Positions 20,125 through 30,259 of a stretch of 64,000 nt of DNA are shown piece after piece. The translations under genes and the position numbers were made by a program. The stretch's first letter is position 1. Every line of letters starts with the position of its first letter. Source of the DNA: Sedimentisphaerales bacterium (GTDB taxonomy: Bacteria > Planctomycetota > Phycisphaerae > Sedimentisphaerales > Anaerobacaceae); contig JAFGRL010000190.1 in the NCBI GenBank assembly GCA_016935195.1, positions 1 to 64,000 on the forward strand, read 5' to 3'. The notes beneath the pieces are model-generated. The model worked only from the letters and a program-made list of their open reading frames with translations. It made no database searches and was not told the origin of the DNA.

Positions 20125-20405
20125 TCTATTTTGACCGTGCCGTATCGGTTTGGCTTGCGGGCAATACGGCGGCACAAGCCAACGGCGTAGTAGATTGGCA
20201 TCCGAAATAAATAAAGACGGCAGACCGAACACCCTATCTGCCGCAAGCTGATTAGGCTTGACTCTATCGGGTTTGGGTAGTCGGGCAGAACGGACGCCCA
20301 AAATGGTGAAACAAATCCGTGCTTAAAGCCCGCCGAAGGCGACGGAGCAGAAGGCATCCTAAATCTTATTAGGGTGCTTCTGCGCCACCTCTGGCTCTGG
20401 AGCAG
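20125..20405. ncRNA. Candidate structured noncoding region
   Basis: No convincing ORF. Inverted repeats TTGGCTTG/CAAGCCAA (20150-20182), GGCAGA/TCTGCC, GGGC/GCCC, and a long stem CAGAAGGCATCCTAA/TTAGGGTGCTTCTG (20348-20382). Confidence 0.35.
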
Positions 20406-20488
20406 GTATGGTAATAAAGATTAAAAAAACAACAAAAAGAAGAAGAGTACTTGACACATGCCAATTATATGTTAAAGTTAGTCAAGTT

Positions 20489-20704
20489 ATGAAATCGACC
20501 ATCAAAATAATTCGAGAATGTATTGAAAAGCAAGGCTTGAGCCGATACCAAATCAGCAAGCGGACGGGAATAGACCAAACTGTGCTATATCGGATTGTTA
20601 GGGGTGGTGATTGTATGATTAGTACAGCAGATAAGTTGTTAAAGCTATTTGGTTATGAAGTTTGCAAAAAGAAAATCACAAAAAAATCGAGGGCAAAGAA
20701 ATGA
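20489..20704 (+). CDS. XRE-family HTH regulator
   Basis: MKSTIKIIRECIEKQGLSRYQISKRTGIDQTVLYRIVRGGDCMISTADKLLKLFGYEV; ATGA overlap with the integrase. Confidence 0.75.
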   Translation: MKSTIKIIRECIEKQGLSRYQISKRTGIDQTVLYRIVRGGDCMISTADKLLKLFGYEVCKKKITKKSRAKK

Positions 20705-22053
20705 GGCTTTTCAAACCAACATATAAGGGCAGGGACGGCAAAAAAAGAAAAACCGCTAAATGGTATTGCGATTTTTCCGACCAGAACCAGCTTAGGCATA
20801 AGATACCGGCCTTTGCTGATAAGCGGTTGTCTGAGGGGCTGGGACGGAATATTGAAGCCATTGTTAATTGCAGGATTGCACGGTTTGAGCCTGATACAAA
20901 ACTTAACCAGTGGATTGAAACTTTGCCGGATAGTTTGTTGAGAAAATTTGTATCTTGGGGCTTAATTGATGGACAGCGGGCAGAGATAACAAAGCCTTTG
21001 ACAGAGCATATAAGCGATTATATTAAAATCCTCGAAGCCAAAGGTAATTCAAAGGACGATATTGTTCGTACCCGAAACAGACTTAAAAGAATAGTTTCTG
21101 ATTGCAGGTTTTATTATTTCAGGGATATTACAAAATCAGCGGTTGAGATTTATTTAGGCAAGATGAAAAAAGACGGTTATAGCAGCACCAGCAGAGGCCA
21201 TTATCTCGGAACTCTTTCAACATTCCTGAACTGGGCAGAGCAAGACCAGAGGATTATCCGTAACCCGATTGCAAAGCTGGGGAAACCCGATAGAGATTCC
21301 GAACCAAAAGGCGTATTAAATCCTGAGCAATTTGTTCACTTAATCAAGACCACATTTGAAAAGAACGTCCTTGTCGGTAGAACTACAGGGCAGGAGCGGG
21401 CAGTTCTTTATGTTTTGGCAGGGACTACAGGGCTAAGACGAAAAGAGTTATTGAACCTTGCTTGGGACGATATCAACCTGTTAGCGGATACTTCCTATGT
21501 ACGAGTAAAGGCTTCTGCCGCCAAAAACGACAAAGAGGCAAAGCAACCCATACCGCCATTTGTAGTACGTCTTTTAACGGCCTTAAAAGCCGCTACAAGG
21601 CCAAAGCTGTCTGACAGGGTCTTTGTATCGTTTGGCAGGTGGATTAATACAGCAGAGCTAATCAGGGCGGATTTAGCGGCAGCAAGCATCGACCCGATAG
21701 ACAAAGACGGCAATGAGATATGCTTTCATTCCTTACGCAACAGCTATATATCTTTCCTTGCCAACAGTAATATTCCCCCAAAGGTTGTTCAGAAATTGGC
21801 AAGACATTCAGACCCCCGATTGACATTTAACACTTATGCCCGAACCTTTGACGAAGCTGAACAAAAGGCTATTAGTTTCTTGCCGAACTGCGGGAATTTT
21901 GTCTTGTCCACCAGCTTGGACAAAATGTGCAGAAAACAAGAGATTCCCATAGACAACCATAGACACAAAAACGGCCAAGGCACGTTACAAACCGCATTCT
22001 TGGCCGATGCACAAATAGCCCCAAGGGGATTCGAACCCCTGTTGCCGGGTTGA
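20701..22053 (+). CDS. Tyrosine-type site-specific integrase
   Basis: TGLRRKELLNLAWDDI, CFHSLRNSYISFLA, LARHSDPRLTFNTYARTF; C-terminus APRGFEPLLPG is encoded by antisense of the tRNA. Confidence 0.9.
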   Translation: MRLFKPTYKGRDGKKRKTAKWYCDFSDQNQLRHKIPAFADKRLSEGLGRNIEAIVNCRIARFEPDTKLNQWIETLPDSLLRKFVSWGLIDGQRAEITKPLTEHISDYIKILEAKGNSKDDIVRTRNRLKRIVSDCRFYYFRDITKSAVEIYLGKMKKDGYSSTSRGHYLGTLSTFLNWAEQDQRIIRNPIAKLGKPDRDSEPKGVLNPEQFVHLIKTTFEKNVLVGRTTGQERAVLYVLAGTTGLRRKELLNLAWDDINLLADTSYVRVKASAAKNDKEAKQPIPPFVVRLLTALKAATRPKLSDRVFVSFGRWINTAELIRADLAAASIDPIDKDGNEICFHSLRNSYISFLANSNIPPKVVQKLARHSDPRLTFNTYARTFDEAEQKAISFLPNCGNFVLSTSLDKMCRKQEIPIDNHRHKNGQGTLQTAFLADAQIAPRGFEPLLPG

Positions 22054-22090
22054 AAACCCGGTGTCCTGGACCTGCCTAGACGATGGGGCC
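22016..22090 (-). tRNA. tRNA-Glu (anticodon TTC)
   Basis: GGCCCCATCGTCTAGGCAGGTCCAGGACACCGGGTTTTCAACCCGGCAACAGGGGTTCGAATCCCCTTGGGGCTA: cloverleaf with anticodon loop TTTTCAA; resembles E. coli tRNA-Glu; CCA not encoded. Confidence 0.9.
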
Positions 22091-22099
22091 GCCTAAAAT

Positions 22100-22273
22100 T
22101 TAGTCCATACTGATTGCTTCTACAGGGCAGGCGTCAACACAAACGCCGCAATCGACACAAGTATCAGCGTTCACTGCTGCTTTGCCGTCAACCATACTTA
22201 TAGCATCGCTTGGACATTCATCGACACAGGACTCGCACCCTGTGCATTTTTCCTTATCAACTTTTGCCGGCAT
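22100..22273 (-). CDS. 2[4Fe-4S] ferredoxin
   Basis: MPAKVDKEKCTGCESCVDECPSDAISMVDGKAAVNADTCVDCGVCVDACPVEAISMD; start trimmed from the track ORF. Confidence 0.92.
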   Translation of the reverse strand: MPAKVDKEKCTGCESCVDECPSDAISMVDGKAAVNADTCVDCGVCVDACPVEAISMD

Positions 22274-22420
22274 TGTTATCAACCTTTCAATAAAAATCTC
22301 ATAACCTCTGGTAAAGTGCAAAATGCTACTAAATTATGCTCGTACATTACAACAAAAAATTTCAGAACTGACACCTATTGATTTTTGCTTTTTCCAACTG
22401 AGCATCAACAGCTTGAACAA

Positions 22421-23641
22421 CTATTTCGCTGGGCCTATGGAGAATTGAGTGAAATCGCCGGGCTTAAGTTGTTTAATCAGACGATTTACTTCTTCGACGG
22501 TAACTGCCTTTATAGCGTTGATATCGTCCGCAATCGGACGGTATTTGCCAAGATATATCCAGTTGAACCCCAAATCAACCAGCCGGCCCATCGGCAGTTC
22601 ATTTTTGATAACCAGCGCACTTAACGCCTTATTTTTAGCTTTTGTCAACTCATCCTGGCTTACGCCCTCGTGCAGCAAACGGCCAAATATCTGCTTTACG
22701 ATATCAAGCACCTTAGTGGCACCTTCCTGGCCGCAGCGTATATAGCTGTAAAATACTCCGGTACCTTCCATAGCGCTAAGCTGCATCGTTGCGGTCTCGG
22801 CCAGAGCCTTGTCAACAAGCTCCCAAAAGAATCTTGAGCCTACATCATCACCTATAATGGAGCTAAGCAGGGAACCTGCAAATCTTCGAGGGTCGTCGGC
22901 AGATACGGCCGGACTCATCAGGCATATATGCTCTCTGGCCAGGCTTGACTTTTCAAGCCGCTTTGTCTTTTTGCTTCCTGCGCAGGGCTGTAGATTTCTT
23001 TCAACTTTGTGCTGCTGCCATTTTCCGCAGGAATTTTCGACTGTTTGGCAGAAATGCTCCCACTTAAGCCTGCCGGCGCAGGCCAAGACCATATTATTGG
23101 GAACATAACGACTGCCGAAGTAATCCCGCATCTGGTTGGCCGTTAAATCGTCAATACTTTTTTCGGTACCCAGAACACTGTTTCCACAAGGATGACCATC
23201 GAAATGCAGGCTCCTGCACTTTTCAAGGACATCGTAATTCGGCAGGTCCTTGTACATAGCGATTTCTTCTTTGATTACGTTCTTTTCGATTTCGAAATCT
23301 TCATTTCTCAGCGCCGGCCTCATCAACTCAATCCACAGTCCTGTAACCTCGAGAAGATATTCAGGCAGGACGGCAGCGTAAAAGACTGTATTTTCCTCGC
23401 TTGTAAAGGCGTTGAACTTTGCGCCGGTTCTGTCAAAAGCCTCATTTACCTCGAACGCATTTAACTTACCGGTTCCTTTAAACAGCATATGTTCGAGAAA
23501 ATGTGAAGCACCATTTATATTATTGTTTTCGTCACGCGAGCCTGTTTTGACGAAGAAGCCTACCGCTGCCGATTTGGCGGAGTCGTTAATTTCAGAAACG
23601 ATAGTCAAACCATTAGCTAACTGCCTGTTTCTAAATTCCAT
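22421..23641 (-). CDS. M16 family zinc peptidase (catalytic, HxxEH)
   Basis: GASHFLEHMLFKGT and downstream E. Confidence 0.92.
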   Translation of the reverse strand: MEFRNRQLANGLTIVSEINDSAKSAAVGFFVKTGSRDENNNINGASHFLEHMLFKGTGKLNAFEVNEAFDRTGAKFNAFTSEENTVFYAAVLPEYLLEVTGLWIELMRPALRNEDFEIEKNVIKEEIAMYKDLPNYDVLEKCRSLHFDGHPCGNSVLGTEKSIDDLTANQMRDYFGSRYVPNNMVLACAGRLKWEHFCQTVENSCGKWQQHKVERNLQPCAGSKKTKRLEKSSLAREHICLMSPAVSADDPRRFAGSLLSSIIGDDVGSRFFWELVDKALAETATMQLSAMEGTGVFYSYIRCGQEGATKVLDIVKQIFGRLLHEGVSQDELTKAKNKALSALVIKNELPMGRLVDLGFNWIYLGKYRPIADDINAIKAVTVEEVNRLIKQLKPGDFTQFSIGPAK

Positions 23642-23677
23642 ATTTTTTGCTCTATACCATTTATTATTGATTTCGAG

Positions 23678-24907
23678 TTAGATATCTATCTGCTTAGGGC
23701 CTACCGTAACTACAGTAAAATCGTTAAATTTGTTATTCGCCAGAAACTGCCGCACCGAATCAACGGTGGTTTCTTCGATACTGTCCTTTATTTCGTCGAG
23801 GCTTCGAACCCTGCCCAACATATAATAGTCACTTCCAATAGCCCCGGCTCTGCTGCTGGTTGATTCACTTTGCAGTATTAAGGCACTTTTTAAGCCCGCT
23901 TTTGCACGGTTGATTTCTTCTTCATTAATACCTTCACAAAGGTGATTAAATTGGCCTATTATGACTTTGATTGTCTCCTGGGCCTTGTCGGGTGTTGTGC
24001 CAGCGTAGCACATTATCCCCGCTGCCTGCTTTAGGCAATGGTAGCCTGCCCCTATCGCATAGCACAATCCTCGTTTTTCTCTTACCTCGGTAAATAATCT
24101 GGCGCTCATTCCACCTGATAGAATTGAAACTGCCACTCTGGCGTCGTAGTAGCTTTTATCGTTCGGCTTGACGGTCTCTGTCATCAAGCCAATATGAACC
24201 TGAGCACCGTCATTATTTATGTGTGTGTATCTGCCGGGCCCTGCTTGTGTAACAGGTGTCTCAAAACCTCCCTGTTGGCGCAAGTCAAACAAGCTGTTTA
24301 TCTGCCGGCAAACTTCATCGAAGTTGTATTTTCCTGCAACTGTAAAAATCGTTTGTGAAAGGTCAAAATATGACTGAATAATCTTTTTTGCTCTTTTAGC
24401 TGTCAGCCTCTGTAATTCCTCAACAGAGCCTAAGGTGCTGCGTCCCAGTGGGTATGGATAAAATTGCTCTTTTAGCTTGAGCATAACTCGCTGGTGAGGG
24501 TCGTCATCCAGGGCACGAACCGAATCAATGGCAAGATGTTGAGCTAATTCAAACTGGTCTTGTTCCAAATTTGGCGAGCAAATAATCTCTCCGTATAAAT
24601 CCAAAGCTCTATGCAAGTTACCTGCTTCAAGCACCGCACCAACAGTTATATGCGAGCTGCCTACGCAGCTTGCTCGATGCAGACCCAAACCATCCAGCGC
24701 ATCACAAAGCTCTTTACTGCTTTTCCCGGCGGCACCTCGGGAAATCCAGTCGGCAATAACGTTTGAAGCTCCGCAGCAACCAGACGCTAATATCGCAGCT
24801 CCTGCCGGCAGCATAAAACTAAATGCTACAGAGCCGACCGCATCCATCGGCTCGCCCAAAAGAATCATCCCGTTTCTCAATATGTGCTTATCGATTTTAT
24901 CGACCAT
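23678..24907 (-). CDS. M16 family peptidase, non-catalytic partner
   Basis: M16 fold (VREKRGLCYAIGAGYH) without HxxEH; adjacent to the catalytic subunit. Confidence 0.85.
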   Translation of the reverse strand: MVDKIDKHILRNGMILLGEPMDAVGSVAFSFMLPAGAAILASGCCGASNVIADWISRGAAGKSSKELCDALDGLGLHRASCVGSSHITVGAVLEAGNLHRALDLYGEIICSPNLEQDQFELAQHLAIDSVRALDDDPHQRVMLKLKEQFYPYPLGRSTLGSVEELQRLTAKRAKKIIQSYFDLSQTIFTVAGKYNFDEVCRQINSLFDLRQQGGFETPVTQAGPGRYTHINNDGAQVHIGLMTETVKPNDKSYYDARVAVSILSGGMSARLFTEVREKRGLCYAIGAGYHCLKQAAGIMCYAGTTPDKAQETIKVIIGQFNHLCEGINEEEINRAKAGLKSALILQSESTSSRAGAIGSDYYMLGRVRSLDEIKDSIEETTVDSVRQFLANNKFNDFTVVTVGPKQIDI

Positions 24908-25096
24908 CGGTCTTTACCCTTTACGATGAACCAATACGCCTTTGTTTGGTTGCAATAAAGTACATAATTGGACTATGTTCTTCAATGGTATAAAAAATTC
25001 TTTTTGATTTGCTGATATTTATCATTTCTTCCTTGATATTCAAATGCCCTCAGAGAGAATACGCGGAATTTTCTGGTACATTATTGGATTGACGAA

Positions 25097-26458
25097 ATGT
25101 GTGCCGTTCCTGACGATATATTACCAACCAAGAAAAATGCTTATCATCATTATGATACTGCAGTTAAAAATGATTATCAGCATAACGCTATCATTTTTAC
25201 CGCCTTTGATTTCCTCTGGGGCTTAAGCCTTCCTTTCGCACTGTATACTACAATTGTGCCGGCCTATATGTCCGAGCTTGGCGCACCCAAGAGTCTGATT
25301 GGCATTATTGCTTCACTTACCATAACGATATGTCCTGTGCAGGTTATTACAAGTCATTTTTTCAGGAAACAGTCAAGAAAAGTATGGCTTATGGGCTTAT
25401 ATATTTCCAGTGTGATTCCGTGGACTTTGTACAGTTTCATTTTCCTGTGCTGGGCTCCGGCTGTTTCAAATGCGGTCAAGCTAATCTTCTTCTCTATCTG
25501 CATGTTGATATTTATGGCCGGCTGCATTGGCTGTTTTCCTCTTCACTTTTCTTTAATGACGGATTGTACTCCTTTGAAAAAGAGAGGAACTCTTTATGGT
25601 TACCGTGTAGCAGCAATTTCTTTAGCCTCTATATTGGCTTGTCCACTTGCTTATTGGGTAACAAAACATTGGAATGGACCTGACAGCTTTTTAGTTGCTT
25701 TCATTGTTGGTAACATATTTCGCATTATATCAAGCACCGTTATACTTTCTGCCCGCGAACATAGAGACCCAAGAATTTACAGAGACCGAAAGCCAGGTTC
25801 TAAAATGAATCGTTTAATACCGAGAACAAGATTAACTGTTCGCAAGATGCTCAAAAACACCAATTACAGAATACTGTTGTTTTTCACCATTATTCTTTTT
25901 ATTTCGATGATGATGGGGTCATTTATAATCGTTTTTGCGAAAGAGACAATGATGCTAACCGGTGCAGAAATTATTACATTTACGATTATTCAAATGTTAA
26001 GTGCAGCTTTTTTCTCGACGATTCTTGGAAAAATAGGTGACAAAGTGGGTTATAAAATCATCGGAGTAATAAGTACCTTACTTTTATCTTTTGGTTTTAT
26101 GCTTGTCTTGCTTGCAGCGACAGGTCATATGTTCCGGTCCGTTACTGTGTATCTGGGTTTTATTTTATATTCTGGTGTTACCTCTGTTGCCGCAATGGTA
26201 CAAATGAATATGTCTGTGGAATTGCTTCCAAAAATAAACTCCGGCACATTGGTCGCCTTGACCAATTTCCTAATGATGCCTGCTATATTTGTGAGCTTGC
26301 TTTTCTCTGGTCTGATTATAGACCTGACATCCAGCTATACAATTGTTTTTACTATTGGAGCCTTGCTGTCAGCAATTAGCACAGTTGGTTTTGCCGTGCT
26401 TGTTCAGGAACCAAGAAAACGCGTGATGTATGTGGTCAGGCAGGTGCGTAAAATCTAA
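25097..26458 (+). CDS. MFS transporter
   Basis: Multiple TM segments; VPAYMSELGAPKSLIGIIASL, ILGKIGDKVGYKIIGVIS; start uncertain. Confidence 0.75.
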   Translation: MCAVPDDILPTKKNAYHHYDTAVKNDYQHNAIIFTAFDFLWGLSLPFALYTTIVPAYMSELGAPKSLIGIIASLTITICPVQVITSHFFRKQSRKVWLMGLYISSVIPWTLYSFIFLCWAPAVSNAVKLIFFSICMLIFMAGCIGCFPLHFSLMTDCTPLKKRGTLYGYRVAAISLASILACPLAYWVTKHWNGPDSFLVAFIVGNIFRIISSTVILSAREHRDPRIYRDRKPGSKMNRLIPRTRLTVRKMLKNTNYRILLFFTIILFISMMMGSFIIVFAKETMMLTGAEIITFTIIQMLSAAFFSTILGKIGDKVGYKIIGVISTLLLSFGFMLVLLAATGHMFRSVTVYLGFILYSGVTSVAAMVQMNMSVELLPKINSGTLVALTNFLMMPAIFVSLLFSGLIIDLTSSYTIVFTIGALLSAISTVGFAVLVQEPRKRVMYVVRQVRKI

Positions 26459-26572
26459 TGTACTAAAAATTTTTTGCCCCTCAGTAACTCCGTAATTGTT
26501 GGCTTAAATACAGTTTGTAATTCGACCAAAATTAACAAATAATACGGCGTCGAAAAAACGGTGTATTTAGTT

Positions 26573-29500
26573 TTACGCTACCGCTACAGTTTGTTCTTCT
26601 TCATATTCGCCAAATTTAACGCCTATTTTCTTGCTAACCCCAGCTCTTTGCATAGTTATCCCGAACAAAACGTCCGCGATGCTCATAGTACGCTTGGTAT
26701 GAGTGATTACTATAAATTGCGAATCCTTTTGGAATTCACGCAGCAGCAGATTAAAACGCTCATTGTTTGCTTCATCCAGGGCTGCATCGATTTCATCAAG
26801 GAAGCAGAAAGGCGAAGGTTTCGTCTTGAAAACGGCAAAAAGCAGCGCAATTGCCGTCATAGACTTTTCACCGCCGCTGAGCAAAGACAGATTTCTTGTT
26901 TCCTTGCCGGGAGGCTGAGCTATTATCTCTATACCTGCTTCGAGGATGTCATCGGAATCCTCGAGTAGTATGTCGGCCCTGCCGCCGCCGAAAAGCTTTC
27001 GAAAAATCTGCTGGAAATTAATCCTTATTTGCTCAAAGGTTTCTGCGAATTTTTGCCTGCTTTTTTTATTGAGGCGATTTATCAGTTGCTGAAGCTGTGC
27101 TTTGCTGCTGTTAAGATCATGAAGCTGGCTGCTTAAAAATCCATATCGTTCTTGTAGCTTTTCCTGCTCATCTATTGCATCGACATTGACGTTGCCCAGC
27201 CGTTCAATCTTAGCTTTAAGTTCTGTTATCTGCTCTTTGACCTCAATCCAGTCGATATCACTATGGTTATAGTTTTTGAAGTGTTCTGCCAAGTCGATCT
27301 GCAGTTCTTCTCTAACCCTTTCAACAAGGTCCTGGCTCTTGACCTCCAATTGCCCCAGCTCTATTTTGACCTGATTAACCTGCTGCTCTATATCGGCCTG
27401 CCCGGCCTTTTTTTCCTTTACGGTTTGTTCTATATTGTTTCGCTGCTCAGCCAGAGCGGTTATTTCCCTCTGGAGCTGCTTGCTGTCCTGCTGGCTCTGC
27501 TCTTTTTTAACGAACAGGTCAGAAATCGATGCCTCGCTCTTGAGGATATCTCGGGAAGCCTGCCGGCACTGCTGATCGCATTGTTGTATTTCTCTGTTAG
27601 TTGTTTCTACGATTGATTGGTTTTCTTTTAGCTGAATTTGCATAGATGCAATAGTATCGGTCAGTGCCTGCTGGTGCTCGGTAAGCTGTCCGAGAGCAAC
27701 CTTTAGGCTGGTAAGCTGCTCATTTAGGAACTGTTGATTGACCTTTTGTTCCTGGAATTTGGTTTCAAGTTCTTTAATTCGTGCGGCTCTTTGGTTGTTG
27801 ACGGTCTCTAACTCGTCTAATCTCTGCTTCGAATCATATTCTTTTTGTACAGATTGGCTTATCTGGTTATGAAGGAGCGTAATTTCGCTGTCTAACAATG
27901 GCTGTTGCTGCCTTAACCGTTTTATATTCTGCTCATTTATGGACAGCTTTGATGCCATCTGCATCTTTTCAGTATTGGCTTCATAGATAGCGGTTCGGAG
28001 ATCTTTGTAAAGTTTGGCAATATGTTCTTTCTTTTGTGTGTTGTTCTTTAATTGCTCCTGCATTGAAGCAATTTCGCTGTTAATGCTTTCGATTGTCTGT
28101 CTTAGTTGTCTGAGTCGGCTTTTTCGTGATATAAGGCCGGCGGCTTTTCCCAGCGGGCCAAGCTTTATCCTGCCATCGCCACTAAAGAACCGGCCGGTTA
28201 AGGTAACAAAATCATATTCCTTTCCCAGCGTCTCGCTCAATTTAAGTGCGGCATCAATCGAGTCAACAATTACGGTTTTGCCGAGCAGATTCCAGATAAG
28301 CATGGCATGTTTACTTTCAGAGCTTATAAATTCAACGAGTCGGCCCTTTACGTTTGAAAATTGCGACAGGTCGTTCTTATCAACAAAAGGTTCGATTGTA
28401 TCTAAAGATATGAAATTCAATCTGCCATCGAGCTTTTCGATGTTCTCAATATCGGCCAGCAGTTTAGGAGCGTCGCTTATTACCAGTGCATCGGTTTTGC
28501 CTTCAAGGGCAGCTTCAACAGCACCTGCATACTTCAGGTCAGCAGTAACAATATCCGCCAACAATCCTTCTACATAGCTAAACCTGCTGTTATCAACTGA
28601 CCGGCTTTGCAGGACGGCCTTTGCGGCATTGTTTAGCCCTTGTTGTCTTTGTTCCATATCCTCTAATACAGCCAGCTCACCATTGAGAGTACTTCTTGCC
28701 TCTTTACTGTGAGCGAGCCTTTCGCCGTCCTTATCCAGCTGCGCACCGATTTGTTCTGCCTTTTTTCGTTTATCGTCGAGCCTGTCCTGTAATTCTGCCA
28801 GTACTTTTTCGATATCATCCATCCGCGCTTCGTGCTGGGCCTTTTCAGTCAGAAGCTGCTCAAGTTCGCTTTTGGCGTTTTGGGCCTGATTTGTGAGACG
28901 GTCTTTCTGATTGGATAAATTGCTCCGGTAACCTGATATGCTCTGGATTTCATTGTGGAGCTGAGCTGTTCTCCTGACTATGTCAATAATACCAGACTTT
29001 TCATCTTCCAGCTCAACCTCGAGCGATGAACACTCCGAAGCTGTCTGTTCGAGAGCCTGCTGAATCTTTTCAGCACTTAGTTTTTTTTCTTCAATTATTT
29101 TTTCGTTATCTGCTTGTTCAGCTTGATGGCGTTTTAAGTCATTCTCAAGTTCTCCTCCCCGCCGCCGTGCCTTTTCGATACTTTCTACTGCTGAAGTTTT
29201 TCTCTGCTGCAATTCCCTCATTTTTGATTGTAAAAAATCCACGCGCTGAAGCTGCTGTTCGATTTTACTTGTAACTGAAACCAGGGAGGTGTCTGCCTGC
29301 TTTAGTTTATTTTCCGCTTCTATAATTTTGTGGCCGAGCTCGCTGCTTAATACATCGCTGGCTGCAACTTCAGCCGCTATGGCAGCGTACTGCTGCTGTG
29401 CCTGTTCGAGTGTATTATTCTTTAATTCAGTTTCAGCATAGTTCTCGGAATATTCCGCCAGAAAATAGTTGACCTGCAGCTCTTTGAGTCTTTGGGTGTG

Positions 29501-30163
29501 TTGAAGGTAGCTTCTGGCTTTGCCTGCCTGGAGTTTTACGCTTCGAAGCCTTTTGGTTACCTCTGCCAAAATATCCGCAAGACGCAGCAGATTCTGCTCG
29601 GCGTGCTCAATCTTACGAAGCGCTTGCCTCTTGTGCGCCTTATACTTACTTATGCCGGCTGCCTCTTCGAAAACAACTCTTCTGTCTGTTTTTGATGCGT
29701 TGAGCAGTTGCTCAACTTCTCCCTGCTCGATAATCGAGTAAGCCCTGGTTCCCACGCCGGTATCCATAAATAGCTCACGCACATCTTTTAATCTGCAGGC
29801 TCTGTTGTTAATGCGGTATTCACTTTCACCACTTTTGTATATTCTTCGAGATATTTGGATCTGGTCGGCTTCGATTGGCAATTGTCCTGTTTTAGTCCCA
29901 TCGGGATTAGACATGAAAAGGCTCACTTCAGCCGAAGCTGTGGCTTTTCTGCTGCTGCTTCCATTAAATATCACGTCAGCCATTTGCTCGCTTCGAAGGC
30001 TCTTGACACGCTGCTCACCGAGCACCCATTTTACCGCATCGACAACATTGCTTTTGCCGCAGCCATTTGGCCCTACGATAGCGGTTAAAGGCCGGTCGAA
30101 CACAAATTCTGTTTTGTCAGCAAAACTCTTAAATCCGTCGAGAACAATTTTTTTGAGTCTCAT
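26573..30163 (-). CDS. smc: Chromosome segregation protein SMC
   Basis: Walker A GPNGCGKSN, hinge, coiled coils, LSGGEKSMTAIALLFAVF, FCFLDEIDAALDEAN. Confidence 0.97.
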   Translation of the reverse strand: MRLKKIVLDGFKSFADKTEFVFDRPLTAIVGPNGCGKSNVVDAVKWVLGEQRVKSLRSEQMADVIFNGSSSRKATASAEVSLFMSNPDGTKTGQLPIEADQIQISRRIYKSGESEYRINNRACRLKDVRELFMDTGVGTRAYSIIEQGEVEQLLNASKTDRRVVFEEAAGISKYKAHKRQALRKIEHAEQNLLRLADILAEVTKRLRSVKLQAGKARSYLQHTQRLKELQVNYFLAEYSENYAETELKNNTLEQAQQQYAAIAAEVAASDVLSSELGHKIIEAENKLKQADTSLVSVTSKIEQQLQRVDFLQSKMRELQQRKTSAVESIEKARRRGGELENDLKRHQAEQADNEKIIEEKKLSAEKIQQALEQTASECSSLEVELEDEKSGIIDIVRRTAQLHNEIQSISGYRSNLSNQKDRLTNQAQNAKSELEQLLTEKAQHEARMDDIEKVLAELQDRLDDKRKKAEQIGAQLDKDGERLAHSKEARSTLNGELAVLEDMEQRQQGLNNAAKAVLQSRSVDNSRFSYVEGLLADIVTADLKYAGAVEAALEGKTDALVISDAPKLLADIENIEKLDGRLNFISLDTIEPFVDKNDLSQFSNVKGRLVEFISSESKHAMLIWNLLGKTVIVDSIDAALKLSETLGKEYDFVTLTGRFFSGDGRIKLGPLGKAAGLISRKSRLRQLRQTIESINSEIASMQEQLKNNTQKKEHIAKLYKDLRTAIYEANTEKMQMASKLSINEQNIKRLRQQQPLLDSEITLLHNQISQSVQKEYDSKQRLDELETVNNQRAARIKELETKFQEQKVNQQFLNEQLTSLKVALGQLTEHQQALTDTIASMQIQLKENQSIVETTNREIQQCDQQCRQASRDILKSEASISDLFVKKEQSQQDSKQLQREITALAEQRNNIEQTVKEKKAGQADIEQQVNQVKIELGQLEVKSQDLVERVREELQIDLAEHFKNYNHSDIDWIEVKEQITELKAKIERLGNVNVDAIDEQEKLQERYGFLSSQLHDLNSSKAQLQQLINRLNKKSRQKFAETFEQIRINFQQIFRKLFGGGRADILLEDSDDILEAGIEIIAQPPGKETRNLSLLSGGEKSMTAIALLFAVFKTKPSPFCFLDEIDAALDEANNERFNLLLREFQKDSQFIVITHTKRTMSIADVLFGITMQRAGVSKKIGVKFGEYEEEQTVAVA

Positions 30164-30259
30164 TTGTCACCTTACTGCCGGCAGAATAATGGGCGAAGCA
30201 ACTTGGGCTTTCCGGCACATTTTACTTGATACGCACTTTTTTTATCGGCCACAGGCTTG

